DNA from: Aristolochia californica
Taxonomy: Eukaryota; Streptophyta; Magnoliopsida; Piperales; Aristolochiaceae
Assembly (NCBI GenBank): GCA_029961685.1
Contig: JARWKL010000004.1
Coordinates: forward strand, 24,557,610 to 24,621,609
Length of the DNA: 64,000 nt
Direction of reading: 5' to 3'
Part shown: positions 54,271 to 62,722 of the stretch, one piece after another
Layout of the letters: every line of letters begins with the position of its first letter
How positions within the stretch are numbered: position 1 is the stretch's first letter
Notes under the pieces: model-generated
Databases searched by the model: none
The model's input: only the letters and a program-made list of their open reading frames with translations
Told to the model about the DNA's origin: nothing
Translations under genes and position numbers: made by a program

Positions 54271-54675
54271 ATACCAAGTTGTTATGATTCCAGATCTCAC
54301 ATGGCGATTCACAAGGGGAGAAGATGAAGGAAGAAGAAAATCAAGACAAAGGGAAGCTTGAGACCCTAGGTTCGTTGGGGAGAACGCACACCCTTAAGCT
54401 CATTTAGGAGAACTCAAAAATCCTTTGTTTAACCTAGAATCAAGACTTCTCTTTCCCATTAATTTAACCCCTTAAGTAGGGTTCAAGAGTACAAAATTAT
54501 AGAACTGCCCCTCCATGGCATTCAATTTGAAAAGTAAACAAACTTAATGACTTAACTTAATAACTAAGTAACTGAAAAACTAAGTAACTTAACGACTAAG
54601 TAACTGACTCAGCCAAAGTAATTGACATTGCCACATCGCCTTTGAATGACTCAACCAGCTATTGAGTTCATAATA
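54271..54675 (-). repeat. 5' LTR and primer-site remnant of F2
   Basis: LTR 54280-54675 (396 bp; outer TG mutated to TA). Next to it the minus strand reads AACTTGGTAT and then diverges, so the primer site is partly deleted. Confidence 0.9.
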
Positions 54676-54680
54676 GATTT

Positions 54681-54951
54681 TAGTCTCACTTATATTATGA
54701 TAGTTGGGCCTCTTGGAAGAGACGACAAGCTTGAGGGGGAGTGTTGGAAGATATGGTGGACTGCCATTTTATATAGAAGATCCCATGCACCATTTACTAT
54801 AAGTTGGGATTTCATTATGTTCTCTCACCCCCAACATGAGGGGGAGTGTTTGAAGATATGGTGGACTGCTATTTTATACAAAAGATCCCATGCACCATTT
54901 ACTATAAGTTGGGATTTCATTATGTTCTCTCACCCCCAACATGAGGGGGAG
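54681..54951 (+). repeat. H second interior, right end, with a 105-bp duplication
   Basis: The segment GAAGATATGGTGGACTGC(C/T)...CAACATGAGGGGGAGTGTT is present twice (54747 and 54852) at a 105-bp period, each ending in a polypurine tract. A third start at 54957 is the LTR itself. Confidence 0.85.
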
Positions 54952-55272
54952 TGTTGGAAGATGGGCCCAAACCACACATCCAAGAGATGTGGAAGATGGG
55001 CTCAAGGCCAGTAGACCAAGGATAAGGCCCACAAGCCCACACAGTGATGGTAGGATGGTAAATAAAGAGGCATCTCATAGAGATGGCACTAATATAATTA
55101 GTTTAAGTACCAGGGGCATAATTATAATATTATAGGATTATTAATCTATAGGTTGAGCTTCAGGGGAAGGGTTAGGATACAAGTCCATAACCTCTTCTTC
55201 CTCCTACTTTCTCCACTATGTCATCTCTCGTTTTCTCCATGAGCTAAATCTATGGAGTCCTGAAAATCAACA
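54952..55272 (+). repeat. Third LTR of H
   Basis: TGTTGGAAGATGGGCCC...CCTGAAAATCAACA, 321 bp. Its end borders gypsy I gag. Confidence 0.85.
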
Positions 55273-55670
55273 TCAATAAACTGATGAAAACCAAAAAAGG
55301 CTTCTAGCTTCTTTCCATCTAAAAGGGGATATGTGTGTTGTTCCAATAGCACAACCACACCGGCCCTCTTATCACTTGGCATGTGTTTGTACAAGATCTA
55401 TGCATATGGTTTGGGCCAACCAATATCAAGATTATGATTCTCTTCTCATAAAGCTCAAGCAAAGTGGCTCCATCAAAGAGTACCAAACAAAGTTTGAATG
55501 CATAGTCAACTGAGTCCATTGGTTCAAGTTGGTAGCTTCATTGGAGGCCTTAAACAAGAAATACCAAGTGAGGTAAGGTTATACCATCCTAGAATCCTTG
55601 TTGGAGAAATTTAATAAGCTCACATACAAGAAGAAACATTACCCCTCCTATGTTTCAAACTTAAGGATTT
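55273..55670 (+). pseudogene. Gypsy I gag fragment, right of H
   Basis: In shifting frames it reads QTDENQKRLLASFHLKGD, then YDSLLIKLKQSGSIKEYQTK and a GG.K.EIP.EVR.Y.P equivalent, the Ty3/gypsy retrotrans_gag domain. It joins 43871-43960 when H is removed and is cut at 55670 by J. Confidence 0.78.
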
Positions 55671-56125
55671 TTTTATGGACTCAAGAGTAGGCCGAGTCAT
55701 TCAAAGGCGCTGCGGTTGAGTCATTTAGTTATTCAGTTTATTGTTTTTTTTTCATTTTCCTTTTACTTCATTTTATTTCAATTGAAGAGTTTATATGCCA
55801 TAGGGGCATTATTGTAATTCTTTCTCTTGAACTCTTGTTAGCGCCAACCCTACTTAGGGGGGAAAGAGGAATGGGAAAAGACAATTCTGATTTTAGCCTA
55901 AATAGGGATTTAGAGTTCTCCTCAACGAGCTCTAGGGTTGGAGTTATCCTCAATGAACCCAAAGGTTCAGGTTCCCTTACGAATTTTATTTTCTTCTCTT
56001 TTCTTCTTGCTCTTTTCCCTTTTCCAAAACCAAGAGTTACCTTAGCAGTGCAGAACTCGTCCCCAAAACTCTGGATTACCCTTTCCAGTGCCATGTTACA
56101 AGATCCATGACCCAGGAACATAACA
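55671..56125 (+). repeat. 5' LTR of J
   Basis: TTTTATGGACTCAAGAGTAGG (TG mutated to TT) to CCCAGGAACATAACA, 455 bp. Confidence 0.87.
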
Positions 56126-56128
56126 ACT

Positions 56129-56140
56129 TGGTATTAGAGC
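56129..56140 (+). promoter_or_regulatory. Primer-binding site of J
   Basis: TGGTATTAGAGC, one base from the initiator tRNA-Met complement. Confidence 0.88.
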
Positions 56141-56149
56141 AGGGTAACA

Positions 56150-56681
56150 TGGGTGATACGTCCAGCAATGAAGAGCTGAGAGCCATAGTCATAAAGGCGC
56201 AGGACGCACAGGCCGAACAAGAGGTGAGAATGACAAATTTCTGCCAGTGGTTGGAACAAATTCCAAGTATTATCCTGCAACTCGAGAGACTCTCAGGTAT
56301 GGTTTCAGATCTTTTGGCTGCTAGAAACCCAACCCCAGGCCAAAGGGGGGAGGACAAATCGCACAGTAGAAGGGTGGAGCAGCTTGTAAAGCGTACTGGT
56401 GTCCATTCACAATAGGGTGGAGGTACAGTACCCAAGTATACAAAATTGGATTTTCCCACTTTTACTACGTCTGACAACCCCTTAATTCGGTTGCATAGAT
56501 GTGAGAATTTATTTCCAATCAAAGGATACCTGAATTTGAGAAGGTGGGACTGGCCGCCTTCCACATGCTTGATGAAGTGCATCTATGGTTTCATCAAGTA
56601 AAATTTGAGAGATTGGTGCTAGATTGGGAAGAATTTAAAGAGCTATGTACTATGAGATTCAGCCCTCTAGCAAACAGCAAC

Positions 56682-56718
<37 letters not shown>

Positions 56719-57176
56719 TGTTGGTCCTATTAAGACAAACCGTGTCTGTGGATAAATAATAAAAAACAATTCCAAGAAAAATTGGGTCAAGCAAGCAGGA
56801 TGGTTAGAGTCGACCAACAGGTAAATTTGTTTACAGTAGGCCTTAATGAGTCTTTGAGGTTAGAGGTAGCACTCCTTGCACCTACTAATTTGGCACGAGC
56901 AATGAATTTCGCTCGAGCACTGGAAGCAAGACAGAAAGTTCAAATTAAGAGGACTGGTTGGTAAGGGGGGAGGAACTATACGCCTTAGGTGACCTTGCCA
57001 ATAGTGTGGCCACCCAAAACTACACCGATTAATACTGTGGCAGCAGATACAAGGACAAGCAACCCACCACCCCAATATATATGAACATTAACTGGTTTAG
57101 ACATGGCTGACCACAAGGCAAAAAACCTATGTTATAACTGTGATGAACCTTATAGAGCAGGCCACCAATGTTAAAG
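56150..57176 (+). pseudogene. J gag with zinc knuckle
   Basis: From ATG 56150: MGDTSSNEELRAIVIKAQDA, then a helical segment (FCQWLEQIPSIILQLERLSG), a stop at 56413, KLDFPTFTTSDNPLIRLHRC, then FHMLDEVHLWFHQVKFERLV and FKELCTMRF, an expanded poly-G, then VNLFTVGLNESLRLEVALLA and ARAMNFARALEARQKVQIK. The CCHC knuckle CYNCDEPYRAGHQC is at 57130-57171. It is the best gag of this clan here and defines what B, E, F1 and F2 have lost. Confidence 0.85.
56687..56717 (+). repeat. Poly-G tract in J gag (31 G)
   Basis: An uninterrupted G run inside coding sequence (after NSNPLG). Relatives have GGGGGACTAGG here (6426). Expansion or artefact. Confidence 0.88.
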
Positions 57177-57846
57177 ATTGTTGAGGTTGGAGTTAGATGC
57201 ATTTGGAGAAGAAGAACCGAAAGAAGGTCCTCAAGAGGAGGACGAACCAGAAATTTCTTTGAATGCAATTACTAGATAGAAGTCAGCCAAAACTATGCAA
57301 GTACGGGCAAGGGTTCTAGACCAAGAACTTGTGGGGTTAGTGGACTCTGAAAGTACCCACAATTTCTTAAGCTTAATGGCTGCTAAACATCTTCAACTTG
57401 GGATCCAGCCTCACCCAATTGCCATGGTTTCAGTTGCCAATGGTGAGAAAGTCCCTAGCTATGGGGTCAGCAAGGCGGTAAAGTTTTCTATTGGTAACAC
57501 TCATTTTACCATTGAATTTTTTGTCATACCATTAGCTGGATTTGATATGGTACATGGAATCAAATGGTTACAAACCTTGGGCCCAATTTTGTGGGATTTC
57601 TCTGCTTTAACAATGAGTTTTTAGTCGAAAGGAAGCCAAGTAATGCTAAAGGGCAGTCAAGCTGAAGCGGCACATCATATCCACCTACTACACAAACAGG
57701 AACCACCGGGCAGCACGTTAGAAAAGTTACTGGAAGAGTTCATAGACTTGTTTTAGGAGCTTTCAGGGCTGCCTCCATTGAGGCACTGTGATCATAGAAT
57801 TTGTTTAAACTCCGGATTAGATGTGGTGGTTATTAGACCATACAGG
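57177..57846 (+). pseudogene. J protease and start of RT
   Basis: 57295-57621 is open: QELVGLVDSESTHNFLS (the family DSGS changed to DSES, so the active-site Gly is lost), VSVANGEKVPSYGVSKAV and FDMVHGIKWLQTLGPI. After a stop it continues with the RT N-terminal LFQEL.GLPP.R.CDHRI equivalent and ends VVIRPYRC at C3. Confidence 0.85.
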
Positions 57847-58277
57847 TGTTGAATTTATGGGAAAGAGAAAACCTATATTGAAGTATTATCATCAAAGTAC
57901 ATGAACCTCTATTTATAATAGAGGAAGGTAGTAGAGTCCAATTACAATAAAACTACCTTTGTCCCAATTACACCCAAACTCATACGCTTAAAGATAAGTC
58001 CTAGCATAATTTAATAACTTAATATAGATAAAAGGCAAACATAACTCAAACTAAAACTCTTCTAGGATGTAACCATTAGATAAAGATACTTTCTTGAGTC
58101 CTTGATCTTCCAATTGATGTGATAAGGATGCCAGCTCATGGTAATCATTGTGGGTCCCACTTCTTATGGGCTTGGGTTCATCTTGTGGGCCTTCTTTGGT
58201 TGTTTGGTTCATCTTATAAGACTCTTAGATATGTGGGCCTTCCTTGTTCATGTGGGCTTGAGCCCTATCTTCAAACA
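57847..58277 (-). repeat. 3' LTR of C3
   Basis: 431 bp, matching the C1 and C2 LTRs; reversed TATA box near 57911-57921. Confidence 0.85.
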
Positions 58278-58428
58278 CTCCCCCTCAAGTTGGGGGGAGA
58301 GAACATCAAGATCTCCCAGTATGCTGCAAATGACGTATAAGATTTTTTTGTATAAAATGGTAGTCCTCCAATCTTCTAGCACTCCCCTCACATTGGTGCT
58401 CTCTTCCTTGAGACCCAATTGGCCAATT

Positions 58429-58650
58429 CAGGGGGGGGGGGGGTGGGGTGGGGGGGTAAAACATAGATGCAATAATAAGTTCCTCCGTCATGGTTTTCCA
58501 ACCATGATATTTTTTGACAGGGCCCATCATGGTTTCCCAACTTTGATATTTTTTGACAGGGTATCCCTCATCATGGTTTCCCAACCGTGATATTTTTTTA
58601 CAGGGTATCCCCCATCAATGTTTCCCAACCGTGATGTTTTTTTTTACGGG
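58429..58650 (-). repeat. G-rich stretch and minisatellite in C3
   Basis: 58431-58456 is a G run broken by two T. About four units of TTTCCAACC(A/G)TGATATTTTTTGACAGGG plus a linker follow at 58492-58650, the C3 version of the C-family array. Confidence 0.8.
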
Positions 58651-59329
58651 GTAAAATAAATGATGATATGAGGCCACTTCTTCTTCAATAATAATGTCCC
58701 CAAAGAGACATAATAGCTGCAACTGAATATAATACGACCATCTTACAACACATATAACATGAACCAAAATAATAAACCTTGTAGAAGGACCCATGAAATA
58801 ATCATAATCTGATATAAATATTTTTTCTTAGATGCAGAAGCTTCATCTTTTGTGTTCCCCTTTTCTTGAATATTTTGGTCACATTAACTCATCCACAACA
58901 TATGGAATAAAATACCTCTTTCTTGTACTTCTCCCCCTCAAGCTGGGAGGTAATGGCAGTGATCCCAGCTTGAACCAAATATCATAGATGTAGAAATAAG
59001 CCCATATAACAGAGATGCATAGATAATCCCTCAAACCAGGGAGAAGTGAGATATTTTTCTTATATATCAACTCAAAAAGTGACTCAAAACAATGGGCATA
59101 AATTCGGATTTTTCAATACAATAGAATACCATCACGATCTTTGATTCTTCCAATGTGAATATTTCTTTAAACATAGACTAGATTGACATGAAATCTCTCC
59201 TTATGATAGTAGACTTAAATACCTTTCATCCAAGTATAACTTAACTTCATAAAATATGATTGTTGTATATTTGGCATGCCTGGCAACCACTGTGACAATT
59301 AAATTGCTACTCATAGGAATATGGTTTGT

Positions 59330-60368
59330 ATGAACCAAGTCAAGAATCTACAGACCACTCTCGGAGTCCTTCAATTGGGCAGAAGTGGAGAGGAAAAAAG
59401 AATAGCAATACCCTCAAGATTAACACCTACAAACCTCATATTTTTGAAGAACGCAAAAGCCTCATCAGCTGGCATATGCTGGGACTAACCTGCTCTGAGA
59501 ACAACCACCCAGCAGGATTTTTTTTCAGTATTTGGAAGCAGTCCAAACATTTCTAGTGAAGCTCTGCATAACCCATGTGCTGCAAAACCAGAAGCTTCCT
59601 CTATGGATCCATTATTATCCAAACCCAAAACCAAGGTTGCAGCAAGATCCCAAATTACATTTATTGGTCTCCCGGTGTAGAAAGAATCAGCAACATCCTG
59701 CACAGGACTATATGCATTGCCCACTACTATAGATAATTTTGCTGCATAAGTCCTACATTTGAGATTTGCACCCCTTGCCACTATTGCATCTAAACTCAGG
59801 ACTATCACTGTCTCCTCATTCTACATACATAATGTATAAACAATATCCTCTAGGAAGCCCCGGTCGCCTCTAGAGTTGGTAGCATCAATATTGTTGTAAT
59901 TCGACTGAGAGGACTCACGAAGAGCAATTAGTGCGCTTTGGTGAATTACTGTAGCAGCAATAGTGAAGTTGGCACTCACAGCCTAGGCAAGTGGAAGCCT
60001 TACCATTGAAATAGAGTGAAATTTTTTCTTTGCACCTCCCATCTCAATTTGCAGCACTATTTTCTACACTACCATTATTTTCTGCATTACCACAACAACA
60101 CTGTTTTCTTGGCTGTCTGGCAGCACTGTTTTTTGCATTGGCACAATAGACATCATTTTGTTGAAGGACCCATAAGCCTCTTCAAGTGGCCTGTTATGTG
60201 CATACCCGGCTGTACTGAGAATAGCCACCCTGCAGTCACAGTTTTCACTCGTTGGAGCCAGTCCAAGTTCCTCACACTGGCCAGCACCCAGATTATGTAT
60301 TTTGATAGCGGATGGTACAAAAGATAATTTGTTATGTATTTTGATAGCAGATGGTACAAAAGATAATT
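59330..60368 (-). pseudogene. E captured segment, PPR-like
   Basis: Minus frames give AGYAHNRPLEEAYGSFNKM (near 60150-60210), and SQHMPADEAFAFFKNMRFVG with GVNLEGIAIL (near 59410-59490), matching the AGY.QNG.P.EAL.LF..M pattern of PPR proteins. Between them 59485-59808 encodes LSLDAIVARGANLKCRTYAA and a GSIEEASGF stretch, PPR-like in rhythm but not certain. A 31-bp unit (TTATGTATTTTGATAGC(G/A)GATGGTACAAAAGA) is duplicated at 60293-60363. Confidence 0.45.
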
Positions 60369-60789
60369 TTTTATGGACCAAATAGTGAGCCGAGTCAGGC
60401 TAAGACACCATGGCTGAGTCAGTTAAGTAGTTATTTAGTTTATTTTCTATTTTATGCTATTTGGGTTTAAATATGCCTCAGGGGCTTTTTTGTAATTTTT
60501 GCCTAAACTCTTGTTGGCGTGAACTATTTGTATGCAACGTATGGTAATGAATGGGGAAATAAAAATTTAATCTAAAACAGGATTTGAGGTCTCCTCTTTG
60601 AGCTTAGGGTCAGTGTTCCCCTGGAACCCTAGGTTGCGGTCTCCCTCAGGGCCGTAGGTTACGGACTCCCTCAGAGGCGGGTTATCCCTCTCCGTTCTTC
60701 TCAATGATTTTGTCCCCTTTCACTCCCTTCTTCTTCATTATCACCTCGTCCTCCCCGGTGAATCTTCGTGTTGATCTGGGACCATAATA
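60369..60789 (+). mobile_element. Solo LTR of a gypsy B-type element
   Basis: TTTTATGGACCAAATAGTGAG to CTGGGACCATAATA, 421 bp, with a perfect TSD TAATT (60364-60368, 60790-60794). It shares TTTATTTTCTATTTTATGCTATTTGGGTTTAAATATGCC-type text with LTR B. No interior remains. Confidence 0.9.
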
Positions 60790-61648
60790 TAATTCTAGTT
60801 GTATTTCCAATGCAGCAGGCTCGACATTTGAAGGCCCTTCTTCTTGGATTGATGATTCATTTTCCTGTGACACCTCAATTATGTCAATGCCATTTATTGA
60901 AGGTTTTTGGTTATGGCTTGGAAGCATATTACAGGAATCATCGGGCACTTCATTAGTGTGAGAAGTTACAACAATCGATTCATTGCAAGCATTGGCCTTA
61001 ACTTCTGCAAATACAGTTTGTGGGGTGACCACGAAAGACTCCTTAATATGACAATCTGCTGGATGTGTCCATTGGAAATAGTGTCCACACCCTTTGACTC
61101 CTTTTTTTTATCACTTGGAATAGTGTCCAAAACTATAGCACCTATACTTTGTCCAGTCTCCACTCAGAATTTGAATTTTTTACCCTCAACAGTAATAAAA
61201 ATCACCCCCCATAGCATATTCTCCACCATTTCCAGAAAAACCCAAATTACTAAGCATAGAAAATCCAGTTCTCCACCTTTCTTGCAGGCATTTCAACAAA
61301 CAGCTGCCCATCATCTTCCATTTTCCTTCTCTCCTCTGGATTAGATCCAACCAGTCTATCTACTTGAGCCCCTTTTTGCACTGCAATAGCAGCAGCAAGT
61401 TGAAAATTCGTCAGATTGTTCAACCCACCAGTCTCTCCAGTTTTTCCCACTTTTTCTACCTTCTCATTTCCTGAACTCACACCTGGTTGAAGAAATGACA
61501 TGAACAATGGCCGATCAGCATACATATCACAAGAAACTTTAAGCACAACATTTTCAATTTGACAAAGAACAGATATACTGGTGCTATTCTCATCAATAGA
61601 AAAATAAATTACCCAATGAAATTTTTCTACCATTCCCAGCATACGCAA
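60790..61648 (-). pseudogene. E captured segments, unidentified
   Basis: 61250-61648 is a 132-codon minus ORF (SVLCQIENVVLKVSCDMYAD, LQPGVSSGNEKVEKVGKTGE, TNFQLAAAIAVQKGAQVDRL, PEERRKMEDDGQLFVEMPAR). It looks like genuine protein, ending KVENWIFYA. 60790-61163 encodes a separate acidic stretch (DIIEVSQENESSIQEEGPSN). I do not recognise either family. The opposite-strand ORFs are shadows. Confidence 0.5.
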
Positions 61649-61813
61649 AAAATTTCATCTCGAATTGCAAACAAAAAAACCTAAATTCCATCAAAATTGC
61701 TCTGCTTCATGGAACAGAAAACCCCCATCCCCAAAATCAGCCCATTTGAGCCCCATCAACCCTATGGAAGAATTGTTTTGACATAAAATTGAGGGTGTTT
61801 CAGAAACTTACCC

Positions 61814-62381
61814 CTAAATACGTTGAAGATTTTTTTCCGCTAGGCTGTCAAGGGCGAGATTGAGAGGGAGAGTCCTAAAGCCAAAGCCCACCAGACCTTT
61901 TTTTGATGGTGAACAGCACCCCTTTGGGGCTTCCTCGCTTGGAGATTTTTCGAGATAGAGGTCTCTCGGATTTTTTGCGTCTCCTATTCTGGGAGACATT
62001 TTGCATCCCGTGAGAAGGGGGTTGTTGAATACCCCTCCAATTTTGGAATTTATGTGTCCCTGATGGCTGATTTCCATGCTCGGCATATTTTCTCTTTGAA
62101 TTTATTTGGCCCATGGCCTTTCTTCCCATCTGAAACAGTGTCTGTTCGACCATTGTGTGCTATAAATTTTTCTTGCTCACTGAGTTTAGGTTGTATGGTC
62201 TTCTTTTCTGCAGTAACGATTTCCCTTTCAAGTCTATCGAGTTTCTGGTTTAGCATTGGGATTTGATCCAACTGTTGCATGATCTGAGCGAACCTTGTCT
62301 CATTTTCTGCCTGTGGCTCTACGAGCATATTCTGCTTCTAATCAGCAACTCTCTTAACTCTCCATTGTTGGAATTCCCCAT
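61814..62381 (-). pseudogene. E gag and shared leader
   Basis: MGNSNNGELRELLIRSRICS then a stop; then FAQIMQQLDQIPMLNQKLDR (62050-62328), matching the gag helix of J (FCQWLEQIPSIILQLERLSG). After a frame change LPRTGD-like, YLEKSPSEEAPKGCCSPSKK and VGFGF (61860-61990) correspond to the LPE.E..NFR.E.PH leader of F1 and F2. No capsid core or knuckle. Confidence 0.7.
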
Positions 62382-62385
62382 GTTA

Positions 62386-62722
62386 ACTATGATACCAATT
62401 GTTATGGTCACAGATCTAACACAGCGATTCGTATGAAAGAAGAATAGAAAAACGAAAGTCAACCCGAAGGGAAGCTTGAAAACCCTACATTCATTAAGGA
62501 GAACGCACACCCCTGATCTCGTTGAGGAGAACTCAAAACCCTTGTTTAACCTAAATCAATGCTTCCTTTTCTCATTACTCTTACCCCCTAAATAGGGTTC
62601 ACCCTTACAAGGTTCAAGATAAAATATTACAAAAATGTTCTTGTGGCCAATTAATTCTTTAACTGTAATAAAATAAAGAAAGTAAAGAAAAACAATTAAT
62701 TAAACTCTAAATAACTTAGCAA
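62386..62722 (-). repeat. Primer site and partial 5' LTR of E
   Basis: LTR end TGTTATGGTCACAGATC (plus coordinates, from 62400) with the clan features AAGCTTGAAAACCCTA and GAGGAGAACTCAAAACCC. It fades into satellite near 62722, about 60-100 bp short of a full LTR. Confidence 0.75.

Larger units (their letters stand above)
51581..54675 (-). mobile_element. Gene-capturing chromovirus derivative F2 (PPR)
   Basis: A 3095-bp minus-strand element. 5' LTR 54280-54675, 3' LTR 51581-51959, perfect TSD GATTT (51576-51580, 54676-54680). It contains the shared leader, three stretches of PPR-type coding sequence in element sense, then the chromovirus polyprotein tail IELEHKLFLQGG and the 3' LTR. No protease, RT or integrase. 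The empty site GGAGTGATTTTAGTCTCAC is confirmed by the paralogous sequence in C1 (16731-16745). Confidence 0.93.
43961..55272 (+). mobile_element. Three-LTR non-autonomous copia-type composite H
   Basis: Three same-direction LTRs (43961-44300, 50495-50873, 54952-55272) separate two related internal regions. Only one target duplication is visible, at the outer ends: TCAAC (43956-43960) and TCAAT (55273-55277). Gag of I reads across the outer junction. So either one LTR-internal-LTR-internal-LTR unit inserted, or recombination between two copies made it. C2 lies in the first interior and F2 in the second. No gag or pol is encoded. Confidence 0.8.
55671..57846 (+). mobile_element. Gypsy chromovirus J, 5' half
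   Basis: 5' LTR, near-perfect Met-type primer site, gag and protease of the chromovirus clan to which A, B and F belong. It stops at 57846 in the N-terminus of RT, where C3 is inserted. No continuation is found to the right. Left flank GATTT; no right copy, so no TSD. Confidence 0.85.
57847..59262 (-). mobile_element. Non-autonomous copia-type element C3, truncated
   Basis: 3' LTR 57847-58277 (TGTTGAATTTATGG...CTTCAAACA in plus coordinates), then C-family interior with minisatellite, ending about 59262 without the second LTR. Inserted in J. The 5' end in element sense is lost at the junction with E. Confidence 0.82.
59263..62722 (-). mobile_element. Gene-capturing chromovirus derivative E, truncated
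   Basis: A minus-strand relative of F1 and F2. Partial 5' LTR 62400-62722, primer site TTGGTATCATAG on the minus strand (62386-62397), gag start MGNSN, the shared leader, then coding-like sequence unrelated to pol, all in element sense. A solo LTR with its own TSD is inserted at 60369-60789. No 3' LTR is found; the left end meets C3 at about 59262 and the right LTR end meets satellite DNA. Confidence 0.72.

Noticed and set aside
59485..59808. Naming the 108-codon minus ORF as a specific known plant protein.
   Set aside because: The match I had in mind was only a general impression; the sequence shows no diagnostic motif beyond PPR-like rhythm.
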